Part shown: positions 42,184 to 50,556 of the stretch, one piece after another
Numbering within the stretch: position 1 is the stretch's first letter
Layout: the number at the start of each line of letters is the position of its first letter
NCBI RefSeq assembly: GCF_001721295.1
Contig: NZ_MDDS01000007.1
Coordinates: 1 to 64,000, forward strand
Length of the DNA stretch: 64,000 nucleotides
Direction: 5' to 3'
Source: Sphingomonas turrisvirgatae
GTDB lineage: Bacteria > Pseudomonadota > Alphaproteobacteria > Sphingomonadales > Sphingomonadaceae
Made by a program: the position numbers and the translations under genes
The notes under the pieces: model-generated
The model's input: only the letters and a program-made list of their open reading frames with translations
Database searches by the model: none
What the model was told of the DNA's origin: nothing

Positions 42184-43466
42184 GCGATGCTGATCCTGAT
42201 CGCAAGCCCCGCGAGCGTGATGAGCAGCACCGGCACGGTGAGTGTCACGCCGACACGGAAGTAATAGCCCCATCCGATCCGCACGCCCTTTTGCCCGAGG
42301 ACGTGGAGCCAGAGCAGCGTCGCGAGTGAGCCGATCGGCGTCAGCTTGGGGCCGAGATCGCAGCCGATCACGTTGGCATAGATCATCGCTTCCTTGATCG
42401 CGCCCGTGGCGTGGGTGGCGTCGATCGACAGCGCGCCCAACAACACAGTCGGCATGTTGTTCATCACCGACGACATAATCGCCGCGATCACACCCGTACC
42501 CAGCGCGGCGCCCCACACGCCGCCTTGCGCCGTGCGATCGAGCAGCGCCGCCAGATGGTCGGTCAGGCCGGCGTTCCGCAGGCCATAGACGACCAGGTAC
42601 ATGCCGAGAGAGAAGATCACGACCTGCCAGGGTGCGCCGCGCAGCACCTTGGCCGCTGAGATCACATGGCCGCGCCCCGCGATCACCAGCAACAGGATCG
42701 CGCCGGCAGCGGCGACGGCGCTGACCGGCACGCCGAGCGGTTCGAGCAGGAAGAACCCTGCAAGCAGGAGCGCAAGGACGATCCATCCGGCGCGAAAGGT
42801 TGCGGCGTCCCGGATCGCGGCACCGGGAAAACGCAGCGCGGCCACATCGTAATACTGCGGTATATCGCGCCGGAAGAAGATCAACAGCGCGCCCAGCGTG
42901 GCGGCGATCGACACCAGATCGACCGGCACCATCACGGACGCATATTCATCGAACCCGACGTGGAAGAAGTCGGCCGACACGATGTTGACGAGGTTCGACA
43001 CGACCAGCGGCAGGCTGGCGGTGTCGGCGATGAACCCGGCCGCCATGACGAACGCCAGCGTCGCCTTGTCTCTGAACCCCAGCGCCCGCAGCATGGCGAT
43101 GACGATCGGCGTCAGGATCAGCGCCGCCCCGTCGTTGGCAAACAGCGCGGACACGCCTGCGCCGAGCAGCACGATCAGGACGAACAGCCGGCGACCATGC
43201 CCGCCGCCCCAGCGGGCGACGTGCAGCGCCGCCCACTCGAAAAATCCGGCTTCGTCGAGCAACAGGCTGATGACGATGATCGCGACGAACGCGGCCGTCG
43301 CGTTCCAGACGAGGACCCATACCACCGGCACGTCGGACAGGGTGACGACACCCGCGAGCAGCGCCACCACCGCCCCGCCCATCGCGCTCCACCCGATCCC
43401 GAGGCCCTTGGGTTGCCAGATGACGAGCGTGATCGTCGCGACGAAGATCAGGACGGCAAGGAGCAT
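42180..43466 (-). CDS. arsB: ArsB arsenite efflux pump
   Basis: 428 residues, about twelve membrane segments. ArsB features include [20 protein letters not shown] and [20 protein letters not shown], the latter near the conserved polar region. ArsB exports arsenite or antimonite by proton antiport, with or without ArsA (none here). Overlaps arsC (ATGA) and arsN2. Confidence 0.92.
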   Translation of the reverse strand: MLLAVLIFVATITLVIWQPKGLGIGWSAMGGAVVALLAGVVTLSDVPVVWVLVWNATAAFVAIIVISLLLDEAGFFEWAALHVARWGGGHGRRLFVLIVLLGAGVSALFANDGAALILTPIVIAMLRALGFRDKATLAFVMAAGFIADTASLPLVVSNLVNIVSADFFHVGFDEYASVMVPVDLVSIAATLGALLIFFRRDIPQYYDVAALRFPGAAIRDAATFRAGWIVLALLLAGFFLLEPLGVPVSAVAAAGAILLLVIAGRGHVISAAKVLRGAPWQVVIFSLGMYLVVYGLRNAGLTDHLAALLDRTAQGGVWGAALGTGVIAAIMSSVMNNMPTVLLGALSIDATHATGAIKEAMIYANVIGCDLGPKLTPIGSLATLLWLHVLGQKGVRIGWGYYFRVGVTLTVPVLLITLAGLAIRISIA

Positions 43467-43894
43467 CAGGCGACGCGCTGGCCCGAGGCGTCCACCACCT
43501 GTTCGCCGTCTTCCTTGGCGAACGCGCCGAGCTGGCCGCTCGGCAGCAGATCAAGGACGGCTTCAGAAGGGCGGCACAACTCCACGCCGAGCGGCGAGAC
43601 GACCAGCGGCCGGTTGATGAGGATCGGGTGTGCCATCATCGCATCGACCAGCGCATCGTCGGATAGCGACGTGTCGCCCAGGCCCAGCTCGGCATAGGGC
43701 GTCCCCTTCTCGCGCAGCAGCGCGCGGGGCGTCATGCCGGCGCGGTCGATCAGCTCGACCAGCAGCGCACGCGCGGGTGGGGTCTTCAGATACTCGACCA
43801 CGTGCGGCTCGATGCCGGCGTTGCGAATAAGACCGAGCGTGTTGCGCGACGTGCCGCACTCGGGGTTGTGATAGATGACGATATCGACGGACAT
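43466..43894 (-). CDS. arsC: ArsC arsenate reductase (glutaredoxin type)
   Basis: 142 residues from ATG 43894. Thioredoxin-like fold starting [16 protein letters not shown] with the catalytic Cys in PECGTSRN. The arginines of the arsenate site are in [10 protein letters not shown] and nearby. This is the glutaredoxin-coupled (E. coli R773-like) family. It reduces arsenate to arsenite for export by ArsB. 11 bases follow the arsR stop. Confidence 0.92.
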   Translation of the reverse strand: MSVDIVIYHNPECGTSRNTLGLIRNAGIEPHVVEYLKTPPARALLVELIDRAGMTPRALLREKGTPYAELGLGDTSLSDDALVDAMMAHPILINRPLVVSPLGVELCRPSEAVLDLLPSGQLGAFAKEDGEQVVDASGQRVA

Positions 43895-43905
43895 GGGACG
43901 TCCTT

Positions 43906-44238
43906 TCAGCAGCAGGGGGTGAGTTCGGCGACGAGCGGCGCGCACAGCTCCGCATTGCCGGCGCAGCAGTCCTTGACGAGGAACAGCGTCAGCGCGCGCA
44001 GGCCGTCCAGATCGGCGCGATAGATGATCGATCGGCTATGGCGTTCCGATTGGACCAGTCCCGCGCGAGCAAGAATGCCGAGGTGCGCCGACATGGTATT
44101 TTGCGGCACGTCGAGCTGGCGGGCGATATCACCCGCAGCCATGCCGTCCGGCTCGTGCCGCACCAACAGGCGGAACACGTCGAGCCGTGTCCCTTGCGCA
44201 AGCGCGCCTAGCGCAGCGATAGCCGAATCGTTTTCCAT
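43906..44238 (-). CDS. arsR: ArsR-family arsenite-responsive repressor
   Basis: 110 residues. Winged helix with recognition helix VPQNTMSAHLGILARAGLVQ. Cysteines at the C-terminus (DCCAGNAELCAPLVAELTPCC) may form the As(III) site, as in the group of ArsR proteins with C-terminal ligands; the classical ELCVCDL site in the DNA-binding helix is absent. It leads arsCB-arsN2-arsH and probably represses the whole operon. Confidence 0.88.
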   Translation of the reverse strand: MENDSAIAALGALAQGTRLDVFRLLVRHEPDGMAAGDIARQLDVPQNTMSAHLGILARAGLVQSERHSRSIIYRADLDGLRALTLFLVKDCCAGNAELCAPLVAELTPCC

Positions 44239-44263
44239 ATATCCAGAATAGACGATATATTGG
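44235..44263 (-). promoter_or_regulatory. Candidate ArsR operator
   Basis: An A/T-rich inverted repeat, CCATATATC and GATATATTGG (one extra base in the right arm), lies at the start of arsR and overlaps its ATG. A TA-rich dyad at this place suits autoregulation by ArsR. The -35 and -10 boxes are not clear. Confidence 0.4.
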
Positions 44264-44368
44264 GCTTGTCCAGTTTTGCGCCCGCTGTCTCGCCGTCAGC
44301 ACTTGCCGGAATGGCAATAACGGCCATGCGGGATTGATCGCGCCAGTCGTCGATCCGGCGCCGGCCTC

Positions 44369-45298
44369 TCACATCGCCGATACGGGTGGTTCCAACGTGC
44401 CCAGCCAGGCAACGAGCGCCAGGATCGTGATGGCGCAGCCACCCTCGATCGCGAGACTGCGCAGCAGAGTGCCGAGTGCGCCGCGAAGATCGGCCGCGGC
44501 GATCGAGCGCTCGAGAGCCGGTGTCAGCCGGAAGCGATTAAGCGACGCGAGCCCCAGCATCGCGCCCAACAGCGCGAGTTTGGCGAGAAGAAGCTGGCCG
44601 TAGAGGGTGTCGGGAAGGCGCTGCAGATTGCCGACGCCAACCAGCAGCCAGCCATTCACCAGACCCGTTACCACGATCGTGCCGACCAGAATCGTACCCG
44701 CGAGACCGAAGCCGTGCAGTGCGCGATGGCTCAGTCGGAGATGGGCGACGTCGACGCGACTAGGCGCACGCGTGACGAGCAGCGTCAGACCGAGCAGGGC
44801 GCCGACCCAGGCGCCGGCTGCCCATAGGTGCAGAATATCCGCCAGTAGATGAACCCAGCCGGTCGCACCCTCGTCCATTGCGCCGTGACCCGTCCAGGCG
44901 AGCGTTGCGAGCGCGATCCCCGCCGCGACCGCAACCAGGCCGAGCGGAGCGGTCCGTCCTCGCGCGATCAGCGCGAAAATGGTCCCGACCACCAGCGCGA
45001 TCATGCGAGTTTCCCACGCCGTGCCCGTCGCAGATCTGGTAAGCAGCATTCCGATCGCCTCGCGGTCGACCGGCCAGGGCGGCGCCCCTGCCATCGCCGC
45101 AGCGAGGAGCGCGAGAGCGATGCAGGAGAACAGGAGCCCCAGCAGGCCGCATCCGACGAGCCACGGGCGTAAGGCGATGGCGTCCGCGCGTTCGCCGCCC
45201 TTGAGGCCGTAGAGGCCGAAGGTCGATAAGCCGAACAGGCCACTCAGCGTCATGTAGAGCGCAAAGCGAACCGCGATCAGCGGCCAGTCGGCGTCCAC
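44369..45298 (-). CDS. copD: CopD copper-resistance membrane protein
   Basis: 309 residues from GTG 45298, with about eight membrane helices. His residues in membrane-edge positions (LAWTGHGAMDEGATGWVHLL; DILHLWAAGAWVGALLG) match the CopD/YcnJ family. It works with CopC in copper uptake or delivery across the inner membrane. It starts one base after the copC stop. Confidence 0.88.
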   Translation of the reverse strand: MDADWPLIAVRFALYMTLSGLFGLSTFGLYGLKGGERADAIALRPWLVGCGLLGLLFSCIALALLAAAMAGAPPWPVDREAIGMLLTRSATGTAWETRMIALVVGTIFALIARGRTAPLGLVAVAAGIALATLAWTGHGAMDEGATGWVHLLADILHLWAAGAWVGALLGLTLLVTRAPSRVDVAHLRLSHRALHGFGLAGTILVGTIVVTGLVNGWLLVGVGNLQRLPDTLYGQLLLAKLALLGAMLGLASLNRFRLTPALERSIAAADLRGALGTLLRSLAIEGGCAITILALVAWLGTLEPPVSAM

Positions 45299-45299
45299 C

Positions 45300-45671
45300 T
45301 TACTTCACTGCGAAGGCGATATTGCCGGTGACGCGGTGCGTGTCGGCCGAGACGACATGCCATGCGACGCTATAGCGTCCTGCGGCGAGCGGCGCCTTCG
45401 GCGTGACGACGAGGGTGCGGCCATCTCCGCCGACCGCGGCCGCGGCGGTGACCTTCATCGGTGCATGCTCGGTGCCGCCATGACCGGTCATCACGAGGTC
45501 CGCGCCCGAAAACTTCGGCATCAGCTTCTCGCTGAAACGAAGCGTGATGCGCGCAGGCTTGGCGACGGTCGCGTTCGCTGCCGGCGAGGCCGACAGGAGC
45601 TTGGGATGAGCCTGGGCGGCGCCGGCGATGCCGAGAAGGGCCAAGGTGGCAGGCAGGAAGATGCGACGCAT
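45300..45671 (-). CDS. copC: CopC periplasmic copper chaperone
   Basis: 123 residues from ATG 45671. Signal peptide FLPATLALLGIAGAAQA, mature start HPKLLSASPAANATV with the N-terminal His used for Cu(II), then RITLRFSEKLMP and a C-terminal YSVAWHVVSADTHRVTGNI. The promoter GAGGGG-N14-GCGTAA lies on this strand at 45726-45701, divergent from the ECF cassette. Confidence 0.92.
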   Translation of the reverse strand: MRRIFLPATLALLGIAGAAQAHPKLLSASPAANATVAKPARITLRFSEKLMPKFSGADLVMTGHGGTEHAPMKVTAAAAVGGDGRTLVVTPKAPLAAGRYSVAWHVVSADTHRVTGNIAFAVK

Positions 45672-45700
45672 GGGGCTACTCCGTGAGGTTCGTGCTCTAT

Positions 45701-45726
45701 TTACGCGGCCCGATCGCCCACCCCTC
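45701..45726 (-). promoter_or_regulatory. ECF-type promoter of copCD
   Basis: On the minus strand GAGGGG (45726-45721), 14 bases, GCGTAA (45706-45701), then copC 30 bases downstream. It is one of six matching sites in the window. Confidence 0.7.
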
Positions 45727-45736
45727 ACCGCCGCAT

Positions 45737-45762
45737 GAGGGATGATGGGCAGCCTCGCGTAT
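45737..45762 (+). promoter_or_regulatory. ECF-type promoter of the first YXH cassette
   Basis: GAGGGA (45737-45742), 14 bases, GCGTAT (45757-45762). It is back-to-back with the copC promoter, so one sigma factor could fire both. Confidence 0.65.
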
Positions 45763-45790
45763 CGAATGCTAGAGGGGTGGAGTGGAAAGC

Positions 45791-46063
45791 ATGGAAGATC
45801 TGGACAGAGCATTGGCGAGGCTGGCAGGCGCACCTGTCCCTGCCGCGCTGGAGGGGATCGAGGATCAGGTCCTCGCCCGCATCGGCACGCGCCCTGTCGT
45901 GCGCCAAGCCGGGCTCGGCCTCGGCGCGGTGACGATCGCGGCGCTCGCGATGGGCGTGATCGGCGCGGAGCTGCCGGCGACCGCCAGCCCGGCGGTATCG
46001 CTCGCTCCGTTAGGGGGCGCATCGCCTCTCGCGCCGTCGAGCTTGCTGATCGGCGAACCATGA
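45791..46063 (+). CDS. CnrY-like membrane anti-sigma protein, cassette 1
   Basis: 90 residues from ATG 45791; GTG 45782 is possible. An N-terminal helix (MEDLDRALARLAG) would bind the sigma factor in the cytoplasm. One membrane helix (LGAVTIAALAMGVIGAE) and a short periplasmic tail end [12 protein letters not shown]. The same layout and tail (PLAPSTLLAFQ) occur in cassette 2. In CnrYXH-type systems Y holds the ECF sigma factor inactive at the membrane. It overlaps the X gene (ATGA). No known anti-sigma domain is recognised with certainty, so the role comes from position and layout. Confidence 0.7.
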   Translation: MEDLDRALARLAGAPVPAALEGIEDQVLARIGTRPVVRQAGLGLGAVTIAALAMGVIGAELPATASPAVSLAPLGGASPLAPSSLLIGEP

Positions 46064-46500
46064 CCTCGACCAGGCGCCTCCTTTTCTGCGTCCTCTTAGC
46101 CTTCCTGGCGGCGATCGGAGGCGTGTTCGTCGGACGAGCGCTGTTGCCCCAGCCCAAGCAGCCCGGCGCGGCGCTCCACGAGGTGCTGCACCACAAGCTC
46201 GCGCTCGATGCCGACCAGCAGGCCCGGTTGAAAATTCTGGAAGACCGTTTCGCGGTGCAGCGGCGTGCGCTCGAACTCGAGCTGCGCGCCGCCAATGCCC
46301 ACCTCGCCGAGGCGATCGAAGCCGAACACGGCAATGGCCCGCGGGTCACGGCTGCGGTCGATCAGAGCCATGCCGCAATGGGCGAGCTGCAGAAGGCGAC
46401 GCTCGCGCACATCTTCGCCATGCGGCAGCTCCTGCGGCCCAATCAGACATCCCAATTCGACGACGCGGTGGTGAAGGCGCTCACCGACGGCCAGGGGTGA
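46060..46500 (+). CDS. CnrX-like periplasmic metal sensor, cassette 1
   Basis: 146 residues. N-terminal membrane anchor ([19 protein letters not shown]), then a four-helix hairpin domain of the heavy-metal-sensor type. The residues equivalent to the CnrX metal ligands are all there: His40 and His44 (HEVLH), Glu61, then His117 and Met121 (HIFAM). CnrX itself uses H42, H46, E63, H119 and M123, known for Ni/Co. X senses metal in the periplasm and loosens Y from the sigma factor. It is coupled to H by GTGA. Confidence 0.85.
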   Translation: MTSTRRLLFCVLLAFLAAIGGVFVGRALLPQPKQPGAALHEVLHHKLALDADQQARLKILEDRFAVQRRALELELRAANAHLAEAIEAEHGNGPRVTAAVDQSHAAMGELQKATLAHIFAMRQLLRPNQTSQFDDAVVKALTDGQG

Positions 46501-47066
46501 GCCTCGACTGGACCGCGCTGTCCGACGGCGAGCTGGCGGCGCTCAGCATCGCCGGTCGACAGGCCGCCTTTGCCGAAATCGTGCGCCGCTATCGTCAGCC
46601 GGTGTTCCGGCTTGTCCGGGCGTGCGTCGGGGAGCCCGACGAAGCGCTCGACCTCGTTCAAGAGACCTTCGTCGCTGCGCACCAAGCCCTTTCCCGTTAC
46701 GACGCCCAGCGCGCCATGAAGGCGTGGCTGTCGACGATCGCGATCAACAAATGTCGTGATTGGGCGAGGAAGCGCACTGTGCGCCGCTTCGTCTCCTTCG
46801 CCCTTCCGATCGACGGGCAGGCCGAGACGATCGTGGACGATCAGGTGCCGATCGATGACAGCGCGGCCGACCGACAGGAGTTGGACCGCGTGACACGCGC
46901 CATCTCGACCTTGCCGGCGAACCTGAAGGAGCCGCTGGTGCTCCGGACGATCGAGGGCCTGAGCCAGGCCGAGACGGCCGAGGTGCTGGGTATCAGCCAA
47001 AAGGCCGTCGAAACCCGCCTCTATCGGGCGCGGGCGCGCCTCATGGAAAAGTTGAACGCGAGCTAA
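46497..47066 (+). CDS. CnrH-like ECF sigma factor, cassette 1
   Basis: 189 residues from GTG 46497. Region 2 is [20 protein letters not shown] with [19 protein letters not shown], and region 4 is [20 protein letters not shown] with [19 protein letters not shown]. No C-terminal extension. It should direct RNA polymerase to the GAGGGG-N14-GCGTAR sites found around it. The stop is shared with the start of one such site at 47065. Confidence 0.9.
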   Translation: MSLDWTALSDGELAALSIAGRQAAFAEIVRRYRQPVFRLVRACVGEPDEALDLVQETFVAAHQALSRYDAQRAMKAWLSTIAINKCRDWARKRTVRRFVSFALPIDGQAETIVDDQVPIDDSAADRQELDRVTRAISTLPANLKEPLVLRTIEGLSQAETAEVLGISQKAVETRLYRARARLMEKLNAS

Positions 47067-47090
47067 GGGATACGCGACCGGGACGCGTAG
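47065..47090 (+). promoter_or_regulatory. Orphaned ECF-type promoter after sigma gene 1
   Basis: AAGGGA (47065-47070), 14 bases, GCGTAG (47085-47090). The position relative to the sigma stop is the same as that of the copA promoter in cassette 2. Its target gene is cut off after a few codons. Confidence 0.6.
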
Positions 47091-47138
47091 AAGGGGTGAA
47101 ACGGGGCCGGTAGCGGCCCCACCCTTCGAGGAGCTTTC

Positions 47139-47155
47139 ATGTCCCAAGGCACCTG
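47139..47155 (+). pseudogene. First codons of a deleted target gene
   Basis: GAGGAG precedes ATG 47139, which reads MSQG before meeting the IS66 fragment at about 47155. A G/C hairpin lies in the leader (47103-47120). This is all that is left of a gene that the orphan promoter once served. Its identity cannot be told. Confidence 0.5.
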
Positions 47156-47273
47156 AATGCGGGTTCTGCGCCAGCACCTGCTGCACCAGCACCGCCAGGC
47201 CATCAAACCCCTTGCGCATGTCGGTCACCCCGCACGCCAGGAACACCCGCGTCGGCAGCGGCACTGGGGTCAC
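47156..47273 (-). pseudogene. IS66 TnpB fragment
   Basis: GTG 47273 starts [20 protein letters not shown], a typical TnpB N-terminus (IS66 Orf2), overlapping the tnpA stop (GTGA). It breaks off after about 40 residues (AQNPHSG) at the junction with the ECF cassette. tnpC is missing. Confidence 0.8.
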
Positions 47274-47644
47274 CGCAGCACCGACAACACCCGTGCCAGT
47301 GCGCCTGCATCCACGTGCGCGTCGACACTCACCCGCACGCCGCCCGGCAACTCGATCTGGATGAGCCCCGATGGACATTGTGCCGGCTGTGGCGCTGGCA
47401 CGACCGGTTCCGCCACCTGCACCTCGGCAAACACCGGCAGCGACGGCATCGCCCCGGCCAGCTTGCCTTCGCGCCGCTGCTTGCGCCACGTATAGATCAG
47501 GCTGCTCGACACCTCACGCCGCGCGATGACATCGCAGACCCGAACCCCCGGGCGGAACGCCTCGGCCAGAATCTCCAGCTTCTCCGCGTCCGACCATCGG
47601 CGCCGGCCTGACACCCGGCCGACCACCTCCATCCGACCAGTCAT
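47270..47644 (-). CDS. IS66 accessory protein TnpA (fragmentary element)
   Basis: 124 residues from ATG 47644. HTH of the IS66 Orf1/TnpA type: [17 protein letters not shown], then [20 protein letters not shown]. The C-terminal [20 protein letters not shown] is conserved with the copy at 52611. The gene is intact, but the element is truncated in tnpB. Confidence 0.8.
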   Translation of the reverse strand: MTGRMEVVGRVSGRRRWSDAEKLEILAEAFRPGVRVCDVIARREVSSSLIYTWRKQRREGKLAGAMPSLPVFAEVQVAEPVVPAPQPAQCPSGLIQIELPGGVRVSVDAHVDAGALARVLSVLR

Positions 47645-47668
47645 ACGAGTGCTCGTATGACTGGTCGT

Positions 47669-47765
47669 AGAACCGATAACTTCCCGCACCGCCCGCGCCC
47701 TCGTCAAAGCCGACAAGCATCCCGGCTATCGGCGCTACCGCAAGGCGGCCTCCAGACCACGCTTA
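47669..47765. repeat. 97-bp repeat, copy 1
   Basis: About 85 percent the same as 54706-54802, in the same orientation, judged by eye. On the minus strand both could encode the end of a protein (GMLxxFDEGAGGAGSxRF); the second copy then has a stop, this one runs on. Origin unknown. Confidence 0.7.
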
Positions 47766-47787
47766 CCAAGTTGGGCAGAATCCCTCT

Positions 47788-47895
47788 TTCCCGAATGGGA
47801 AGGTCGCGTGGGACGGCTGACGGCGGGAAGGCGCGCTCGATGGCAACGAGGGCGCCATTTTCCCGAAATGTGTTCCCGATTGGCTTTTCCCGAAA
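47788..47895 (+). repeat. res-like module, copy A
   Basis: A dyad TTCCCGAATGGGAA (47788-47801) is followed 70 bases later by three TTCCCGAA-type boxes (47858-47895): TTTTCCCGAAAT, GTTCCCGATT, TTTTCCCGAAA. The same spacing and boxes occur at 53182-53289 and, inverted, 55203-55305. The layout recalls the sub-sites bound by a serine resolvase. Confidence 0.55.
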
Positions 47896-48133
47896 CTGCC
47901 CGGTGCAGATGGAGAAACGGGACAACCTATGGCCGTCTGATCGACCTCCCCTTGGCGGTCGAAGCTGTTGGCAGATAACGTGAGTGCGACGCCTCGTTTG
48001 CGAGCAGCGCCGGATGATGGCGAGCACATTGGCAGCTAATTCGAGCACGGTGCCACGCGCCAGTGGCAGATAGCGTGAGCAGGAAATAGCGCTGTTGGCG
48101 AGCAGACACCGCTACGATTGCAAGCCCCTACAC

Positions 48134-48541
48134 CTACCCGGGCGAGCCCATGCTAAGGAGCCGTTGAGAGCATCTATCGGGCAAGCCGATCGAGGCGGCC
48201 GCCTCGCCGGCTTCGGCGCCGACCTCCGAAGCAAAGGGCAGGCTGTACTCCCGCCCGATCGGAAACCGCCTACCTCCCACGACGATCGCGTCGCCGCGAG
48301 CGTCGAGGGTCGATCCTAGCGGCAGGACCGGCGTCAGGACGGTGGAGCCGACGCGGACCTGAAGGCAGCCATCCTTCACGAAGAAGGTGCCATAATCCCG
48401 TGTGGCGTTCCGCAACCGGTTCGCGGCCTCCGGCAGCTCGGTCACGACCGTCACGCCCGAGCTTTGGCCAACCGCGAACGGCCATACCTTCTTCTCCCGG
48501 TCAGCGTTACAGGCGGCGAGCGCCCCTAACGCCAACATCAT
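48134..48541 (-). CDS. Hypothetical lipoprotein downstream of the S1 protease
   Basis: 135 residues from ATG 48541, starting 17 bases after the protease stop. Lipobox MMLALGALAACNAD. The mature part includes VWPFAVGQSSGVTVVTELPE and RDYGTFFVKDGCLQVRVGST, a small beta domain with two further cysteines. No family recognised. It is probably co-transcribed with the protease and may be its partner or inhibitor. Confidence 0.55.
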   Translation of the reverse strand: MMLALGALAACNADREKKVWPFAVGQSSGVTVVTELPEAANRLRNATRDYGTFFVKDGCLQVRVGSTVLTPVLPLGSTLDARGDAIVVGGRRFPIGREYSLPFASEVGAEAGEAAASIGLPDRCSQRLLSMGSPG

Positions 48542-48558
48542 CGGGACCGCTCGGGCGC

Positions 48559-49908
48559 TCAAGGCACCAATAGCCCTTGGGTGGTGTGGATCAGGAAGGG
48601 AACCCTGTCGTTCACCCGATCGATCGGCATATATGAGAACGAACAAGCGCTCCCGGTGCAGGGACGCCCATAAGCGTCGGTGCTGCCTCCCTTGAGAATG
48701 CCATAGGCGACGATCTCGTACGAGCCGTTCGGGTATGAGAATACAGGCGCCCCGCTGTCGCCGCCGAAGGCGATCACCTGCTGGCTCGATCCGCTGACCT
48801 TCACGAAGCTCGAATAACTCACGCCTCGATCATCGGTGCCCGACACCGAGCTTGACTGGACGGTGCCGCAGGTGAAGCCGGTCGTCATGCCGCTCTTGCA
48901 CACGGGCATTCCGATATAGTGGTTCGAGTTGTAGGACGACTGCTTGAGCGTACCCCGGGTGGTGAAATAGCCATCTCCATAGAAGCCCGGAACCGTGTTC
49001 ACGTAGGACGGGTAATCGGTCACCGCCTTGGAGTTCTGGAAATAGACCCAGTACCCGGTGCTAAGGCCGACCACCGGATGATAACGGAAATCATAGAGGT
49101 CGCCATAACGCGTCTCCGTTGCGGCCGGCAGTTGCACCAGGTGGCTACCATCGGACCCGACCACGTAGGGCGGGTTCGTCCGGCAGTGGGCGGCGGTCAG
49201 GATCGAGTCCCGGCCGTTGCTGTCCCTTCCGGCGAAACCGTAACTACAGGTCGCGCGCCCGGTCGAGTCGACCAGCTCCCATCCGCCATAGACCGCATCG
49301 CCTGGCCGCACGTTGGTCTGGAAGGTTTGTAGAATCGGCCCCACCTCGACCTTCACGGCCGAGCGCAACGTCGGGGGGATCAAGCCCCGGGCCGTCTGAG
49401 CAGCCGCTTGGTCTTTCACCGTGACGACATAATTCTGGCTTCTCGGCTCGAAATACGTCTCGAAGGGAAGCTTGGCGGCGGTGATGGCCTTCAAGATCGC
49501 ATCCAGGTCCTGCTGCGCCGCCGCGAGCGATTTGGTCGCGTTGCGCAGCTGCACATAGCGCCGCAGCTTCGCCGGAATCTGATCCAGGAACGCCTTGCGC
49601 TCGTCCTGGCCGGTGAATGCGACGATGATCTTGAACGTCGGCGTGTGCTCCACCCACAGGCCCGCGAAGCCGTCCGGATCGCTGGCGACCGCGACGTCCA
49701 CGATTTGCTGGACATCGCGGAGGACGTCGACACGCTCTGCCGCCTCCGCGGCCGAGATACCGTATTGCTGGGCTAGGTACTCGACCTGGAGGTCCTTGCC
49801 CGACCCCTTGGAGTTTTGCGGTGTCGGGAGTGGGGGAGCCTTCATCTCCTGCGCCGCGAGCGGCGTGGTGCAGAGAAGGGCCGAAATGACGGTAAGCAAC
49901 GTACGCAT
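48559..49908 (-). CDS. Secreted S1-family (alpha-lytic-like) serine protease
   Basis: 449 residues. Signal peptide LLTVISALLCTTPLAAQ, a pro-region of about 180 residues, then a chymotrypsin-like domain. Catalytic residues: His in SILTAAHC (about 239), Asp in DLYDFRYHP (about 271) and Ser in FGGDSGAPVF (about 383). Paired cysteines (CSYGFAG, AAHC, VCKSGMTTGFTC) match alpha-lytic and streptogrisin proteases, which need the pro-region for folding. It would be an extracellular protease. No tie to the metal genes is seen; it stands between mobile elements. Confidence 0.87.
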   Translation of the reverse strand: MRTLLTVISALLCTTPLAAQEMKAPPLPTPQNSKGSGKDLQVEYLAQQYGISAAEAAERVDVLRDVQQIVDVAVASDPDGFAGLWVEHTPTFKIIVAFTGQDERKAFLDQIPAKLRRYVQLRNATKSLAAAQQDLDAILKAITAAKLPFETYFEPRSQNYVVTVKDQAAAQTARGLIPPTLRSAVKVEVGPILQTFQTNVRPGDAVYGGWELVDSTGRATCSYGFAGRDSNGRDSILTAAHCRTNPPYVVGSDGSHLVQLPAATETRYGDLYDFRYHPVVGLSTGYWVYFQNSKAVTDYPSYVNTVPGFYGDGYFTTRGTLKQSSYNSNHYIGMPVCKSGMTTGFTCGTVQSSSVSGTDDRGVSYSSFVKVSGSSQQVIAFGGDSGAPVFSYPNGSYEIVAYGILKGGSTDAYGRPCTGSACSFSYMPIDRVNDRVPFLIHTTQGLLVP

Positions 49909-50202
49909 GCATTCTCCTGATGACGATCATCTACAGCATGGACGGCCCGACCGTTGCGGCGGACCACCCAAGCCCGACTCACCATGAGTACGGAACAAAG
50001 GGTGAACGATTTAGAATCCTACATTGCAAGCCTTTTTTGCCCGGACACTCGGATTGTTAAGGACGGTTGTTCAACAAACGGCCGGGGCTGTGTAAGCGTA
50101 AGCGTCCGGTCACCTCCGTCGGGCGGGGAAGCAGTCGGCCGGCAGTCTGCCTAATTACAGCCGCGGGAAAGGGCGCTACGATCTCGACGAGGGGAGCTGC
50201 GA

Positions 50203-50520
50203 GTGGTCGATCAGGTGATTGTGCGGCGCACGTTCAAAGTTGATGGACGCGATGCCGAGTGCCGTTTTCTGAGACCGGAAGAGGATGGTGGGAGCTTCTT
50301 CTGCCGATATGAGATTGACTGACCTGAGGGCGCCAAGGGTCACAGGGCTGGCGGTGTCGACGAAGTGCAGGCCCTCTTGCTCGCCATGATGGGCGCACAC
50401 GCAAATCTGTTAGCCGCGCGGAACATGGACGGGCGGAATGTTGAATGGCTGGACGGGCAAAGCCTCGGAATGCCCATCGCGCGATCCATCCGAGACTGGG
50501 ATCCCGAGAACGAAATGTGA
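50203..50520 (+). pseudogene. DUF6968-like passenger gene with an in-frame TGA
   Basis: From GTG 50203 (GAGGGGAG upstream) the frame reads VDQVIVRRTFKVDGRDAECR to RYEID, then TGA at 50320-50322. In the same frame it goes on with PEGAKGHRAGGVDEVQALLL and RSIRDWDPENEM up to a TGA at 50518. A Trp (TGG) at the stop would give a continuous 105-residue protein with IDWPEG. So one nonsense change splits the gene. The family label is from memory and tentative. It lies inside the IS66 ends. Confidence 0.6.
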
Positions 50521-50556
50521 CGCCGGCTAGCAGCCGCCTTCTACCACATCAGGCAT

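Larger units (their letters stand above)
47645..48133. other. Mobile-element scar with repeats, no gene
   Basis: Frames in this stretch lack family matches. It contains the direct repeat at 47669-47765, a res-like module at 47788-47895, and short repeats of the type TGGCAGATAACGTGAG / GCGAGCA at about 47966-48106. The last look like multiple terminal repeats of an IS21-type element, a tentative reading. Confidence 0.5.

Noticed and set aside
46443..47489. Long minus-strand frame running from the IS66 tnpB fragment through sigma gene 1
   Set aside because: Only the first 40 residues are TnpB; the rest is antisense of the sigma and sensor genes.
50203..50520. Selenocysteine reading of the in-frame TGA in the passenger gene
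   Set aside because: No SECIS-like hairpin was evident just after the TGA and no cysteine/Sec active site is expected there; a TGG to TGA change is simpler.
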